A program made the translations under genes and the position numbers. Below are positions 25,621-34,436 of a DNA stretch of 64,000 nt, piece after piece. The notes under the pieces are model-generated. The model saw only the letters and a list, made by a program, of their open reading frames with translations, had not been told where the DNA came from and did no database searches. The stretch is taken from contig NZ_VSWH01000001.1 of the NCBI RefSeq assembly GCF_009602705.1, positions 4,389,001 through 4,453,000 on the forward strand. The letters run 5' to 3'. Positions within the stretch are counted from its first letter, which is position 1, and each line of letters starts with the position of its first letter. The DNA comes from Chryseobacterium vaccae (GTDB taxonomy: Bacteria; Bacteroidota; Bacteroidia; Flavobacteriales; Weeksellaceae).

Positions 25621-26440
25621 TTTTGATAAGTTTTTGAGGATTAAAAAAGTGATTCAGCGGACCATTTCCAAAGCCGGTTTGTACATCTTTTCCGTTTTCT
25701 ATAGCCTGATATACATACTGTTGTCCCAAAGAAACGGCATCATACAAAGTTTTACCCTGCGCAAGATAGGCAGCGATGGCAGAGGACAGGGTACAACCGG
25801 AACCGTGGGTGTTATTGGTGTCGAATTTTACCGTTTCAAAAGAACGATACTGTTCATTTTCATCGTAATACAATGAAGTTATCGTTGAGGTTTCCTGATG
25901 TCCGCCTTTAAGAAGAATGCTTTTACAACCCAGCTTTTTGATCTTTTCCCCTGCCATGTATAAATCTTCAAGGGTATGAACAGACGTATCAGCCAGAATT
26001 GCGGCTTCATCCATATTCGGAGTGATAACATCTGCTATCGGAAAAAGTTTTTCAATGATGGCGGTGATGGTCTCTTTCTCAATCAAACGGTGTCCGCTTG
26101 TAGCTACCATGACAGGATCAAATACAAGGGGTGTTTTTTTATATTTGGCTAAAGTAGAGACAATGGTTTCCACCAATTGAGGAGTATGAACCATTCCGAT
26201 TTTAATAGCATCAGGGAAAATATCATCAAGAATGGCTTCGATCTGATCTGCCACCGCTTCTACAGGAACAGGATATATTTTTCTTACTCCCTGTGTATTC
26301 TGTACCGGTAAAGCAGTTAGTACCGATGTGGAAAAGCAGCCTAAAGCAGAAGCTGTTTTAATATCAGCCTGAATGCCTGCACCGCCGCTTCCGTCAAATC
26401 CGGCAATCGTCAATACGGATGGGTATTTATATTTTTTCAT
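25607..26440 (-). CDS. thiD: Hydroxymethylpyrimidine/phosphomethylpyrimidine kinase ThiD
   Basis: 277 residues of the ribokinase fold. N-terminal TIAGFDGSGGAGIQADIKT binds substrate, LLKGGHQ lies in the middle, and the anion-hole/catalytic block is NTHGSGCTLSSAIAA near 218-232. It phosphorylates HMP to HMP-P and HMP-PP. The start overlaps the thiE stop as ATGA, showing translational coupling. Confidence 0.95.
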   Translation of the reverse strand: MKKYKYPSVLTIAGFDGSGGAGIQADIKTASALGCFSTSVLTALPVQNTQGVRKIYPVPVEAVADQIEAILDDIFPDAIKIGMVHTPQLVETIVSTLAKYKKTPLVFDPVMVATSGHRLIEKETITAIIEKLFPIADVITPNMDEAAILADTSVHTLEDLYMAGEKIKKLGCKSILLKGGHQETSTITSLYYDENEQYRSFETVKFDTNNTHGSGCTLSSAIAAYLAQGKTLYDAVSLGQQYVYQAIENGKDVQTGFGNGPLNHFFNPQKLIKNEMV

Positions 26441-27072
26441 TTTAAAATTTCATTTTTTAATTCATAGGCTGCCTTTTGAGGATGGGGAGCACTGCAAATC
26501 GCAGAAACAACAGCAATGCAGTCCGCACCGGCGTTGATAACTTCTCTTGCATTTCTCAGATGAATATTACCGATGGCAACCAATGGTTTATCAGTAAGGT
26601 TTCTGATCTTTGCCACTCCTTCAAGTCCCCATTCCGTTATGGTATCCGTTTTGGTTGAGGTTTTAAAGACAGGGCTTATTCCTAAGTAATCAGACACTGA
26701 AGTCTGTTCGTTTTCAAGCTGTGAAAGGTATTCAATAGAGTAACCGATCATTTTATTCTGAATGAGAGGCTGTCGTCTCAGATAAACAGGTGAGGCATCA
26801 CTGTTACCTACATGAATTCCAGCTGCGTTTACTTTTTCCGCTACTTCAATATTATCATTAATGATGAGCGGAATATTGTATTTTTCTGTAATTTCAATAA
26901 GCTGCTGTGCTTTCTTAAGAAATGAAGCAGTGCTGCTGTTTTTTTCTCTCAGCTGCATAACATCAACCCCTCCAAGAATGGCCTGCTCAGCTACTTCAAG
27001 AAAATTTTTTCCGGCACAGTCTGCCTCGGAAATAACCAGATATAGCTGATAAGGAAAAGAAGAAAGGCTCAT
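26437..27072 (-). CDS. thiE: Thiamine phosphate synthase ThiE
   Basis: 211 residues, TIM barrel. Family motifs are present with small changes: MQLREKNSS near 38, NAAGIHVGNSDAS (where GVHLGQxD is usual), and GISPVFKTSTK (GPIFPTxTK in most members). It joins HMP-PP and thiazole phosphate to thiamine phosphate. It overlaps thiM by four bases at its start and thiD by four at its end. Confidence 0.93.
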   Translation of the reverse strand: MSLSSFPYQLYLVISEADCAGKNFLEVAEQAILGGVDVMQLREKNSSTASFLKKAQQLIEITEKYNIPLIINDNIEVAEKVNAAGIHVGNSDASPVYLRRQPLIQNKMIGYSIEYLSQLENEQTSVSDYLGISPVFKTSTKTDTITEWGLEGVAKIRNLTDKPLVAIGNIHLRNAREVINAGADCIAVVSAICSAPHPQKAAYELKNEILK

Positions 27073-27875
27073 TTCTGTTCAATTTTTATATGGCTGAAAA
27101 ATTCTTCTTCAGTAATGTTGTACAATTTATCCAAAAGATTGACCTGAAGACTTCCAGGACCTTTACTTTCCCGGACAGCCAGTTCTCCCGATATACCCAG
27201 CAATGCCATTGCCGCAGCGGTGGCGATGGCCTTATCTTCCTGAATCCCAGCAAAAGCACCTGTTAATGCACTGGCAGAACAGCCGAGACCCGTTACTTTG
27301 GTCATCATCGGATGTCCGTTTTTGATATGAATTTCCTGTTTTCCGTTTAAAATAATATCTGTTTCCCCGGAAATACAGACTGTTGTATGATATTGTTCTG
27401 CGAGAATCTGTGCTGCGTGTACAGCTTCATTGCTTTGTGCGGTACTGTCTACTCCTTTTGTTATTGTAGTATTAGCCTTTGCAAGAGCAATGATCTCAGA
27501 AGCATTCCCTCTGATTACCGAAGGTTGATATTGTAAAAGCTGTTGTAAAACATCATCCCTATATGAAGTAGCTCCGGCTCCTACAGGATCCAGAATCCAT
27601 GGTTTATTGATGGAATGGGCGGTTTCAGCAGCGATGAGCATAGATTCTGTCCAGTATTCATCAAGGGTCCCGATATTAATAACTACGGAATGGACAATAT
27701 TAACCATTTCGCGGATCTCAGATTTTGCGTGCGCCATAATGGGGGAAGCTCCTGCAGCCAAAAGAGCATTGGCTGTATTGTTCATAACGACATAATTGGT
27801 AATGCTGTGAACCAGAGGAGATTTTTGTCTGACAAGCTGTACCTGTTCCCAAAGTATTTTTTCCATTGTTATCAT
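27069..27875 (-). CDS. thiM: Hydroxyethylthiazole kinase ThiM
   Basis: 268 residues; an internal ATG at codon 4 (MEKILWEQ) is an alternative start. Motifs: SITNYVVMNNTANALLAAGASPIM, DPVGAGATSYR near 93, GNASEI, and the ATP-side block VTGLGCSASALTGAF. It phosphorylates salvaged thiazole. It is the first gene after the TPP riboswitch; with thiE, thiD and tenA it makes a complete thiazole/pyrimidine salvage and joining set without the de novo genes thiC, thiG or thiH. Confidence 0.95.
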   Translation of the reverse strand: MITMEKILWEQVQLVRQKSPLVHSITNYVVMNNTANALLAAGASPIMAHAKSEIREMVNIVHSVVINIGTLDEYWTESMLIAAETAHSINKPWILDPVGAGATSYRDDVLQQLLQYQPSVIRGNASEIIALAKANTTITKGVDSTAQSNEAVHAAQILAEQYHTTVCISGETDIILNGKQEIHIKNGHPMMTKVTGLGCSASALTGAFAGIQEDKAIATAAAMALLGISGELAVRESKGPGSLQVNLLDKLYNITEEEFFSHIKIEQK

Positions 27876-27943
27876 TTAGAATAAAATAAAAAATAGCTTC
27901 AGGAGAAATCCAGACAAAAGATACACTGCGGGCAATGTATTTT

Positions 27944-28023
27944 TGCTTTTCCCTACGTCGGTGTAAGCCGTATCAGGTTCAAAGGGACTCTCTCAATTCT
28001 TTTTCAGAATACCCCTAAAGCAA
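27944..28023 (-). ncRNA. TPP riboswitch (THI element)
   Basis: On the minus strand the conserved aptamer segments appear in order: GGGGTATTCTGA, GAGAGA, then CCCTTTGAACCTGAT, and finally CACCGACGTAGGGAA. A closing P1 stem pairs TTGCTTT with AAAGCAA. About 70 bases remain to the thiM start for the expression platform; no classical terminator hairpin is obvious there, so control may be at translation. It should switch the operon off when thiamine diphosphate is plentiful. Confidence 0.95.
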
Positions 28024-28025
28024 GA

Positions 28026-28055
28026 CAAATGTATAAAAATTATCAGAGCAGGCAA
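28026..28055 (-). promoter_or_regulatory. Promoter of the thi operon (TTG-N19-TACATTTG)
   Basis: Minus-strand TTG at 28055-28053, 19 bp, TACATTTG at 28033-28026. Transcription would start a few bases later, just ahead of the riboswitch P1 stem, which fits well. Confidence 0.75.
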
Positions 28056-28240
28056 AAAACTGGCAATGCATTTTCCTTTCTTTCAGGAGTATCCAGTCCT
28101 TTTCAATAAAAACTGATCTCAATTAAAAAAATAGAAGATGAAAACTTTAGCCTTCAACGAATCCTGTTAATTCAACAGGACAAAAAAATCTGCGTAATCT
28201 GCTTTATCAGAAAAATAAAATAGATTGGTTAAAATTTTTC

Positions 28241-28328
28241 TTTCACGCAAAGATTATTTTTGATACTGCATATTTCAGGAGGCAAAGAGTAGAATCAACT
28301 GCGTTGGTTCGATGAAGCTGTGGATTAA
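28241..28328 (+). repeat. Dispersed repeat family C, copy 1
   Basis: TTTCACGCAAAG, GCAAAGAGTAGAATCAACT, CGTTGGTTCGATGAAG and TGTGGATTAA occur in this order. The same blocks recur as reverse complement at 59423-59513 with scattered substitutions. Confidence 0.75.
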
Positions 28329-28380
28329 CCTTCGGCTGTTTTAATTCATAAATAATTGAACACAACTGAAAAAGATAGCT

Positions 28381-28522
28381 TAAAATCTTTGATTTTCTTG
28401 CGCCCTAAAAACATTATAATAATTAAAATCTTTGTGCCATTGCGTTAAGCCAACAGAAAACTTGCTCAATCTTTGAGTTTTAAAAGCACAAGCATCTGTG
28501 AAATTTGTGGGATCTGTGGGAA
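28381..28522 (+). repeat. Dispersed repeat family B, copy 1
   Basis: Blocks TGATTTTCTTGCGCC, AAAACATTATAATAATTAAA, CTTTGTGCCATTGCG and CTGTGAAATTTGTGGGATCTG. The same modules recur, reordered or inverted, at 44.2, 46.4 and 56.8 kb, always between genes. Confidence 0.75.
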
Positions 28523-28552
28523 ATAAAAACTTTTAAGAAGCCCTTCAGTGCA

Positions 28553-29587
28553 TTATTTCTTCTGGGAAACAATAAAATCTACCATCTGATCTACCATTTG
28601 GTCCAGATAGGCTTTATCAGTTGTGGAAAAACTGTGTACACCATTATTAATGACGATTAAAGACGTCTGAACTTTTGCTCTTTTCAATTTCCTATGCAGC
28701 TTTTTAGACTGGCTTAAAGGAACTACCGTATCCTTATTTCCCTGTACAATCAAAGTAGGAACTCCATCAGAAACGAAATTAACAGGCGATATGGTTTTTA
28801 AGTATTCTATGGCTTTTTGCTGATCTTTGTTGATATCATATCCTGAAAGTCCTTTTACCAGATTCTGCTGCAGGCTGATGATCTTTTTAGAGATCATTCC
28901 GATGATAGAAACCGGAATAGTACCCGCACTGGTATGAAAAAGTTTATTAAGATCTGCCGGACCATAATGATCGATCACATAATTCACTTTTGCAGAATAA
29001 GATGAAAGTTCCGGGCTGCCGATATAAGTGTTATCAGGAGTATAGGCCGCAAGCAGTGAAAGATGAGCTCCTGCTGAAGCTCCGAAAAGTCCGATGTTAT
29101 TGACGTCAAAATTATATTTCTCCGCATTTTTCCTGACCCATCTTACGGCATCTTTAGTATCTTCTAATGGTAAAGGGAAATGAGTGTTATCATTCAGGAG
29201 CGTATAGTTGATACTGATCACTGCATATTGTCTGGCGATCAGTTTTTTAATGGTATTTTCAACATAATCATCGGCAAGGATCATTTTATCACCTTCTATC
29301 CATCCACCTCCGTGAACGTAGATTAAAACCGGAAACCGTTCTGTGAAAGTATTTTTAGGAACATAAAGATCCAGAGCAACAGGACTTCCTTTTCTATTGG
29401 TTTTGTATACAATATCTTCGGAAACCGATGCTATTTCCGGAAGCAGGGAACTCTTTACGCGCGGAGCCTGAATTGGAGATTGTGAAAAAGTCTGCGCAAA
29501 AAAAGACTGTGAAAAACTTAAAAATAAAATAAAAAACAGGTTTGTAAAAAACCTGTAAAGTGATATGTTATTAATTCTTGAATACAT
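28553..29587 (-). CDS. Secreted alpha/beta hydrolase (BD-FAE/carboxylesterase type)
   Basis: 344 residues with a long N-terminal signal (to about 32, SQSFFAQ). Oxyanion motif HGGGW near 92-96, nucleophile elbow GASAG near 170, Asp in GNKDTVVP, and catalytic His in GVHSFST near the C-terminus. This is the hormone-sensitive-lipase-like esterase group; substrates may be short acyl or polysaccharide-linked esters. The acid and His are placed as expected, so it should be active. Its own promoter is not evident. Confidence 0.88.
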   Translation of the reverse strand: MYSRINNISLYRFFTNLFFILFLSFSQSFFAQTFSQSPIQAPRVKSSLLPEIASVSEDIVYKTNRKGSPVALDLYVPKNTFTERFPVLIYVHGGGWIEGDKMILADDYVENTIKKLIARQYAVISINYTLLNDNTHFPLPLEDTKDAVRWVRKNAEKYNFDVNNIGLFGASAGAHLSLLAAYTPDNTYIGSPELSSYSAKVNYVIDHYGPADLNKLFHTSAGTIPVSIIGMISKKIISLQQNLVKGLSGYDINKDQQKAIEYLKTISPVNFVSDGVPTLIVQGNKDTVVPLSQSKKLHRKLKRAKVQTSLIVINNGVHSFSTTDKAYLDQMVDQMVDFIVSQKK

Positions 29588-29611
29588 AATAAACTTTTTT
29601 TAAGGAATGTG

Positions 29612-29995
29612 TTATTTTACTAACTCCTCAAAAAGCTTACCAAAGGTGGTCTCCAGATCTTTGGATTTTCCGGGATGTGGTCTGGAAGTCTGTAGAACAG
29701 AGCTTCTCACAGCCGTCAGCCAGCGGAAACGTTCAGGAATGTCCAGAAGGGCAATAGGTCCGCCGTCTTTGCCGCCTTCAGCAATTTTTTTGAAACTTTC
29801 CAGATTGTGGATAATATCTTCATAATCGAGTTTGCTGTGCATCAGTTTGAATTTATCAGGACACAGGTAGAATTCCACACGGATGAACTTCTCTTTTTTA
29901 GAAAACATTACCAGCCCGATATTGAAAAATTCTTCCCTTTCAACTTTAGGCACCAGTCGTATCACGGCGTATTCGTATATTTTATCCTCTTGCAT
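29612..29995 (-). CDS. DUF3037 family protein
   Basis: 127 residues. YEYAVIRLVPKVEREEFFNIGLVMFS at the start and the FRWLTAVRSSVLQTSRPHPG block near 90-110 are the family hallmarks. No signal peptide or membrane segment; cytoplasmic. It overlaps the HipA-like kinase gene by 14 bp, and the two families are commonly found as neighbours. Function is unknown; a partner or target of the kinase is a reasonable inference. Confidence 0.85.
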   Translation of the reverse strand: MQEDKIYEYAVIRLVPKVEREEFFNIGLVMFSKKEKFIRVEFYLCPDKFKLMHSKLDYEDIIHNLESFKKIAEGGKDGGPIALLDIPERFRWLTAVRSSVLQTSRPHPGKSKDLETTFGKLFEELVK

Positions 29996-30755
29996 TTTTG
30001 GCTTCGTTTACAAAGATTGGGGAATTTTCCAGTCTGGTTTTCAGGAACTGGAAATAGATTTCACGGATCTCTTCAGGAGTTTCATCAGCATCATCCCAAT
30101 GCAGCCAGTCTTCAGGGATCAGATTGACGATGTCTCTGAAAAGAGTATCATTCAATACAGTATGGGCAAATGCATCTGCTTCATCCAGCATTTTGGCTTG
30201 TGGGAGCAGTACATGATCTTTTACATACTTAAACGGTGTCTTGGCTGCTGCATCAAAATTCTGCCATGAGTGGTGGAAGTAAAAAGAAGCTCCGTTGTCT
30301 ATCACCCAGAGTTCTTTATGCCACATCATGAGATTGGTATTTCGGAATGTTCTGTCTATATTCGTAATAAATGCATCCAGCCATACAATTTTAGAGGCCA
30401 GAAGCGGATCGATCTTCACACTGGGGTCATAGGTAATAGAACCGGAAAGATAATGAAGCCCCAGATTCAGGCCTTCTGAAAATTTCAAAAGATCCTGGAT
30501 TTCCTCATCGGCTTCCGTTCTTCCGAAATCTACATCCAGGTTAACCAGTACCAGTTCAGGGATCTTCAGCCCTAAAGCTTCTGTGATCTTTCCGCCCAAA
30601 AGTTCGGAGATCAGCATTTTTACTCCATGGCCGGCACCACGGAATTTCAGTACATATTTAAAATCATCGTCAGCTTCTGCCAAAGCAGGAAGAGAGCCGC
30701 CTTCCCTCAGGGGAAGGATGTAACGCATTACGGTTACTGTTCTTAAATCCAGCAT
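29982..30755 (-). CDS. HipA-like kinase (stand-alone, HipA_2 type)
   Basis: 257 residues, much shorter than HipA (about 440). Kinase-like features: Lys37 in YVLKF as the beta-3 lysine, Asp134 and Asn139 in NIDRTFRN as the catalytic loop, and Asp153 in VIDNG as the metal-binding DFG equivalent. HipA kinases phosphorylate proteins such as glutamyl-tRNA synthetase. No HipB-like DNA-binding antitoxin is present; instead it overlaps DUF3037. Target and function are unknown. Confidence 0.8.
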   Translation of the reverse strand: MLDLRTVTVMRYILPLREGGSLPALAEADDDFKYVLKFRGAGHGVKMLISELLGGKITEALGLKIPELVLVNLDVDFGRTEADEEIQDLLKFSEGLNLGLHYLSGSITYDPSVKIDPLLASKIVWLDAFITNIDRTFRNTNLMMWHKELWVIDNGASFYFHHSWQNFDAAAKTPFKYVKDHVLLPQAKMLDEADAFAHTVLNDTLFRDIVNLIPEDWLHWDDADETPEEIREIYFQFLKTRLENSPIFVNEAKNARG

Positions 30756-30770
30756 TCAGCAAAAATAAGG

Positions 30771-32024
30771 TTATTTTTTCAGAATCTTTTTAGTGAATTC
30801 CGTTTCTCCCGCTTTATATTTTAGCAGATACATTCCGGAGGAAAGATGATTCAAAGGAATAGTATATCCTGAAACCGTTTTTTCAAGTTTGTAACGAAGC
30901 ATCCGTCCTGCAGCATCTGTCAATGAGATCATTGAAATTTTCCCATAGGTATCAATGTTGATGAAATCCTGTACCGGATTAGGGTAAATATGAATGGAAG
31001 GTATATTCTGTTCTTTTGTTCCAAGCGTCTGAATAGCTACAGGTTTAGTTTTTATTGAGCTTTTATTGCATGCATTGGTGGTGAGACTCACCTGATAATT
31101 GCCAGTAGAAGTATAGGTATGTTGAGGGTTTTCCAATGTTGAAATCGTTCCGTCTCCGAAATTCCATAGAAAAGACGTTGCATTTTGTGTTTGATTGGTG
31201 AACTGTACGGAATTTCCGGATATAGTGTGGGTAAACCGTGTAGGAACATCATTGGTACTGACCAACCATGTATCCAATCCATTGAAAACGATATTTTTTA
31301 CAATACTTTTTATAGCCTGCGATTCCATAGTAGTAAGGTTTCCATTGAAAGAGGCAAGTTCGGGATCTTTCTTAAATATCAGGGTATAGAAAGTATAAGC
31401 TGCTGCCATTGAACCTAAATAGCTTGGGTGTGATCCGTCTGAAGAATAAAGTTCCATTTCCGGATGCTGCTGTCGGATCATTCTCCAGACTTTTCCAACG
31501 GGAGAAATAAGGCTTTCATTAAGGCTGGCCATTTCTGTATATCGGGTAGAGATCAGATCATCCATCCCTTCATAAGTACATACCGCTGTATTACCATTGG
31601 CACAATTGGTTGCATCTCCGCTTTTGTAGCCCCATGTCATAAAAAATATGGGATTTCCGCAGGCATTGGTACTTTTTATCAGTTCTGCAAGCTGCTTTGC
31701 ATAGGGAAACATTTCATTTTGGATGTATGAATTAGGGAAAGAAGGAATCTGGCTTTGCTCCTGCAAGACTACATAATCCCAGTTTCCCTGGTTGATTACT
31801 GAAGTAACGTCCGGATTTTGTGCATGCTGTTTCAGTCGGGATCCGCCTATTGCGTGGCTTTCGTAGGCTAAGCCATCTCCGGTAGAAGCTGCGATCAATT
31901 TTACCAGCTCCGGCAGATTATTGGTGTACGTATAGCTGTTTCCTACAAAGAAAACTCGTTTTACGGTTTGACTGAAGATGAATGAAAATGAAATTAAAAA
32001 TAAAAAGAGTAGTGTTTTTTTCAT
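30771..32024 (-). CDS. T9SS-exported SGNH hydrolase with PKD domain
   Basis: 417 residues. Signal peptide to about 19; SGNH/GDSL hydrolase domain about 22-255 with block I FVGNSYTYTNN (nucleophile Ser30) and block V SDGSHPSYLG, resembling DUF4886; a PKD domain about 265-345 (FLWNFGDGTISTLENPQHTY); and a type A C-terminal sorting domain about 348-417 (IHIYPNPVQDFINI to LLKYKAGETEFTKKILKK). It should be secreted through the type IX system and anchored or released as an esterase acting on extracellular carbohydrate. Confidence 0.9.
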   Translation of the reverse strand: MKKTLLFLFLISFSFIFSQTVKRVFFVGNSYTYTNNLPELVKLIAASTGDGLAYESHAIGGSRLKQHAQNPDVTSVINQGNWDYVVLQEQSQIPSFPNSYIQNEMFPYAKQLAELIKSTNACGNPIFFMTWGYKSGDATNCANGNTAVCTYEGMDDLISTRYTEMASLNESLISPVGKVWRMIRQQHPEMELYSSDGSHPSYLGSMAAAYTFYTLIFKKDPELASFNGNLTTMESQAIKSIVKNIVFNGLDTWLVSTNDVPTRFTHTISGNSVQFTNQTQNATSFLWNFGDGTISTLENPQHTYTSTGNYQVSLTTNACNKSSIKTKPVAIQTLGTKEQNIPSIHIYPNPVQDFINIDTYGKISMISLTDAAGRMLRYKLEKTVSGYTIPLNHLSSGMYLLKYKAGETEFTKKILKK

Positions 32025-32098
32025 ATATTTAATTTAGAGTGGATATTACAAATATAACTGTTATTCAAAATATAATACAGTAAATCAAATGTTTATTT

Positions 32099-32941
32099 AT
32101 GAAATTGATAAAAGACTTTAATATAAAGCTGGAAAATCCCGATACTAAGACATTTCTGGCTGATGCTTTTTATTCTGAAACCGATGCAAAACTACCGCTG
32201 GTCATTTTTGTTCATGGTTATAAAGGCTATAAAGATTGGGGAGCCTGGAGGCTTATGGCTGAAAAGTTCGCGGAAGCCGGTTTTTTCTTTGTGAAATTTA
32301 ATTTTTCCCATAACGGTACAACGGTAGATGACCCCCGTAATTTTGCTGACCTGGAAGCCTTCGGAAATAATAATTATTCTAAAGAACTTTCCGATTTAGG
32401 GGTGGTTATCGATTATTTTAGTCATCATCCTAAAGTTGATGATCAGAAGATCATTCTGATCGGTCATAGCAGGGGAGGAGGGATTTCTATTATTAAAACG
32501 TATGAAGATGAGAGGATCAACGGGCTGATTACCCTTGCCAGTGTAGATACTCTGGAACGCTTCCCGAAAGATGAGGCTCTTGAAAGCTGGAAGAAAAACG
32601 GAGTGTATTATGTCCTGAACGGGCGTACCAGACAGGAGATGCCTCATTACTATCAGTTTTATGAAAACTTTGAACAGAATATTCACCGTTTTGATGTGGA
32701 AAGAGCAACTGAAATGGCAAAAGCCTACGTGCTGGTTATCCATGGAACAGATGATGAAAGTGTGAGTGTGAAAAATGCTGAACATCTTCATATTCTCAAC
32801 CCGAATTCTGAACTCTTTTTAGTAGAAAATGCAAATCATACTTTCGGATCAAAAGAACCGTGGATAGAAAACAGACTTCCGGAACACCTGAATACCGTTA
32901 CAGAAAAATGTATTGAATTTATCCAAAAAAATATAAAATAA
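32099..32941 (+). CDS. Alpha/beta hydrolase, cytoplasmic
   Basis: 280 residues, no signal peptide. Oxyanion region FVHGYKGYKDWG, nucleophile elbow GHSRGG near 123-128, Asp in IHGTDDESV, and His in NANHTFG. The family (dienelactone-hydrolase-like) is broad; no substrate can be given. It is followed 66 bp later by a lipoprotein gene on the same strand. Confidence 0.87.
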   Translation: MKLIKDFNIKLENPDTKTFLADAFYSETDAKLPLVIFVHGYKGYKDWGAWRLMAEKFAEAGFFFVKFNFSHNGTTVDDPRNFADLEAFGNNNYSKELSDLGVVIDYFSHHPKVDDQKIILIGHSRGGGISIIKTYEDERINGLITLASVDTLERFPKDEALESWKKNGVYYVLNGRTRQEMPHYYQFYENFEQNIHRFDVERATEMAKAYVLVIHGTDDESVSVKNAEHLHILNPNSELFLVENANHTFGSKEPWIENRLPEHLNTVTEKCIEFIQKNIK

Positions 32942-33007
32942 AACTTGTCTGGAACAAAGTTTGAAGCGATACGCTAAAAAATAGTAATCACCCTATTAAA
33001 AGTAATT

Positions 33008-33451
33008 ATGAAAAAATTAATGGTATGCGTTGCCGCATTTTCATTGCTGGCCGCTGTTTCATGTAAAAAAGAGGTACCTAAAACAGCTCCTGCTGAAACC
33101 GTTAAGGAAGTTGTACTGGCACAAAATATCCTGACTAAGAACGTAGGCAAATATCCGACTGATATTAACCTCTTTGAGGACAAAGAATTAACCGACAGAC
33201 TTAAAAAGCTTATGGGAGCCGATTATGATGAAATGGTTAAAAATTTCAATGTTGTAAGCCCTATTAAAGCGGAAAATGAAGTATACAGAGCCAACGGATG
33301 TATGCAGCATAATTGTCCGGGATATTATGCATTTATTTATTTTGATGCTAAAAATGATAACCTGAATGTTCTAATAGACAGAGACGGCAAAGTGAAAGAG
33401 TATGCTGAAAAAGGCAAAATAGAAGTCAGTGAAGAACTGAAAACAAGATAA
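33008..33451 (+). CDS. Lipoprotein of unknown function
   Basis: 147 residues. Lipobox AAVSCKK with Cys19; a Pro/Ala/Thr linker; then a small mature domain with KLMGADYDEMVKNF and a Cys pair in NGCMQHNCPGYYAFIYFD. Proteins with this NGC...HxC pattern occur widely in Chryseobacterium but I know no function. It ends in a clear terminator and may be co-transcribed with the upstream hydrolase. Confidence 0.7.
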   Translation: MKKLMVCVAAFSLLAAVSCKKEVPKTAPAETVKEVVLAQNILTKNVGKYPTDINLFEDKELTDRLKKLMGADYDEMVKNFNVVSPIKAENEVYRANGCMQHNCPGYYAFIYFDAKNDNLNVLIDRDGKVKEYAEKGKIEVSEELKTR

Positions 33452-33470
33452 TAAGTTTCTATTTTTTGAT

Positions 33471-33506
33471 AAAAAAGGAGTGAAAATGAACTTTCACTCC
33501 TTTTTC
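33471..33506. terminator. Bidirectional terminator between the lipoprotein and flavin reductase genes
   Basis: AAAAGGAGTGAAA pairs with TTTCACTCCTTTT round ATGAAC, with A/T runs on both sides of the convergent genes. Confidence 0.85.
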
Positions 33507-33525
33507 ATATTTTAATTCATTCTGA

Positions 33526-34347
33526 TTACCTGATTAAGATTTTCCAGGCTTCTTCAATTTTGCTTTCCAGCAGTAATTTCTGGGCATCAGAATGGATATT
33601 TTCATCCGCATGGAAATCTCCGGCAGGAAGTACTTCTGTATTGGCAAGCATTCCAAGATCATTTCCTGTAAATACTTTGCTGTATTTGATGGCATCCGGC
33701 AGAAGATCAAAACCGATTCCTTTGGTCACCAGAGGTTTCGGAACCTCAAAAAGGCTGTTTTCATTGCTTCTGGAATACCAGTTGCTTCCTAATCTCGCTA
33801 CCATATCCAGTTTTGCCTGGTCAAGATTTCCTGCTTCATTTAAATATTCTTCCCTGATATGGATTTTCTGAACTTCACAGATCACCAGATTTCCGGCTCC
33901 GCCCTGATCTCCCAGAGATTTTACTTCTAAAACTTTACATTCAAAGTTAACCGGGCATTCTTCAATCAGTTTTGGTTTCACCAGGTCTGCATCTTTCATC
34001 GTGAGACCAGACTTCACAAACTCATTTACTCCTGTTTCATATTCTGTAGAAGCTAATGAAATTTGCTGTACAATAGGAAAGTTAACGGTTCCAATCACAA
34101 CTTCCGGAACTTGAAGAACATTTTCCAGGGTATGTTTCGTGGTATTGTCACGCACTCTTCTTGAAGGTGAGAAAATCAATACCGGAGGAACCGTACTGAA
34201 CATATTGAAAAAACTGAATGGAGATAAGTTGATATTTCCATCCTTATCAACTGTAGAAGCCAATGCAATAGGGCGTGGTGATACAGCAGTCTGCATAATG
34301 GTCTGCAGCTGAACGGAGGTTATTTCAGAGGGGATTACTGTTTTCAT
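33526..34347 (-). CDS. Flavin reductase family protein (split-barrel FMN-binding)
   Basis: 273 residues from the ATG at 34347; a GTG six codons upstream is less likely. The FMN split barrel shows MQTAVSPRPIALASTVDKDGN at the N-terminus, LSPFSFFNMFSTVPP, and a KHTLENVLQ segment. Members supply reduced flavin or act on small aromatic or carbonyl compounds. It lies at the 3' end of the homogentisate cluster on the same strand, suggesting but not proving a role in aromatic catabolism. Confidence 0.88.
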   Translation of the reverse strand: MKTVIPSEITSVQLQTIMQTAVSPRPIALASTVDKDGNINLSPFSFFNMFSTVPPVLIFSPSRRVRDNTTKHTLENVLQVPEVVIGTVNFPIVQQISLASTEYETGVNEFVKSGLTMKDADLVKPKLIEECPVNFECKVLEVKSLGDQGGAGNLVICEVQKIHIREEYLNEAGNLDQAKLDMVARLGSNWYSRSNENSLFEVPKPLVTKGIGFDLLPDAIKYSKVFTGNDLGMLANTEVLPAGDFHADENIHSDAQKLLLESKIEEAWKILIR

Positions 34348-34419
34348 TTTTTTATTTTTTAACACTTAAGAGTTATTTTAGTTATTTCTGAAGCTGTTTA
34401 TTGAAGTACACTTAAGTTT

Positions 34420-34436
34420 GAAAATCTACGATTTTC
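34420..34436. repeat. 17-bp hairpin, left flank of the GxxExxY gene
   Basis: GAAAATC-TAC-GATTTTC is a 7-bp stem with TAC loop. Its reverse complement flanks the other end of the GxxExxY gene at 34862-34878. Confidence 0.75.

Larger units (their letters stand above)
28056..28552. other. Gene-free spacer made of dispersed repeats
   Basis: Nothing coding is seen between the thi promoter and the esterase gene. The stretch consists largely of two repeat modules that recur elsewhere in the window (28241-28328 and 28381-28522), plus an AATTCAACAGGAC/GTCCTGTTGAATT-like small inverted segment near 28160. Confidence 0.55.

Noticed and set aside
30771..32024. Reading the PKD-containing protein as an adhesin
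   Set aside because: The SGNH blocks (GNSYT and SDGSHPS) show it is a hydrolase.
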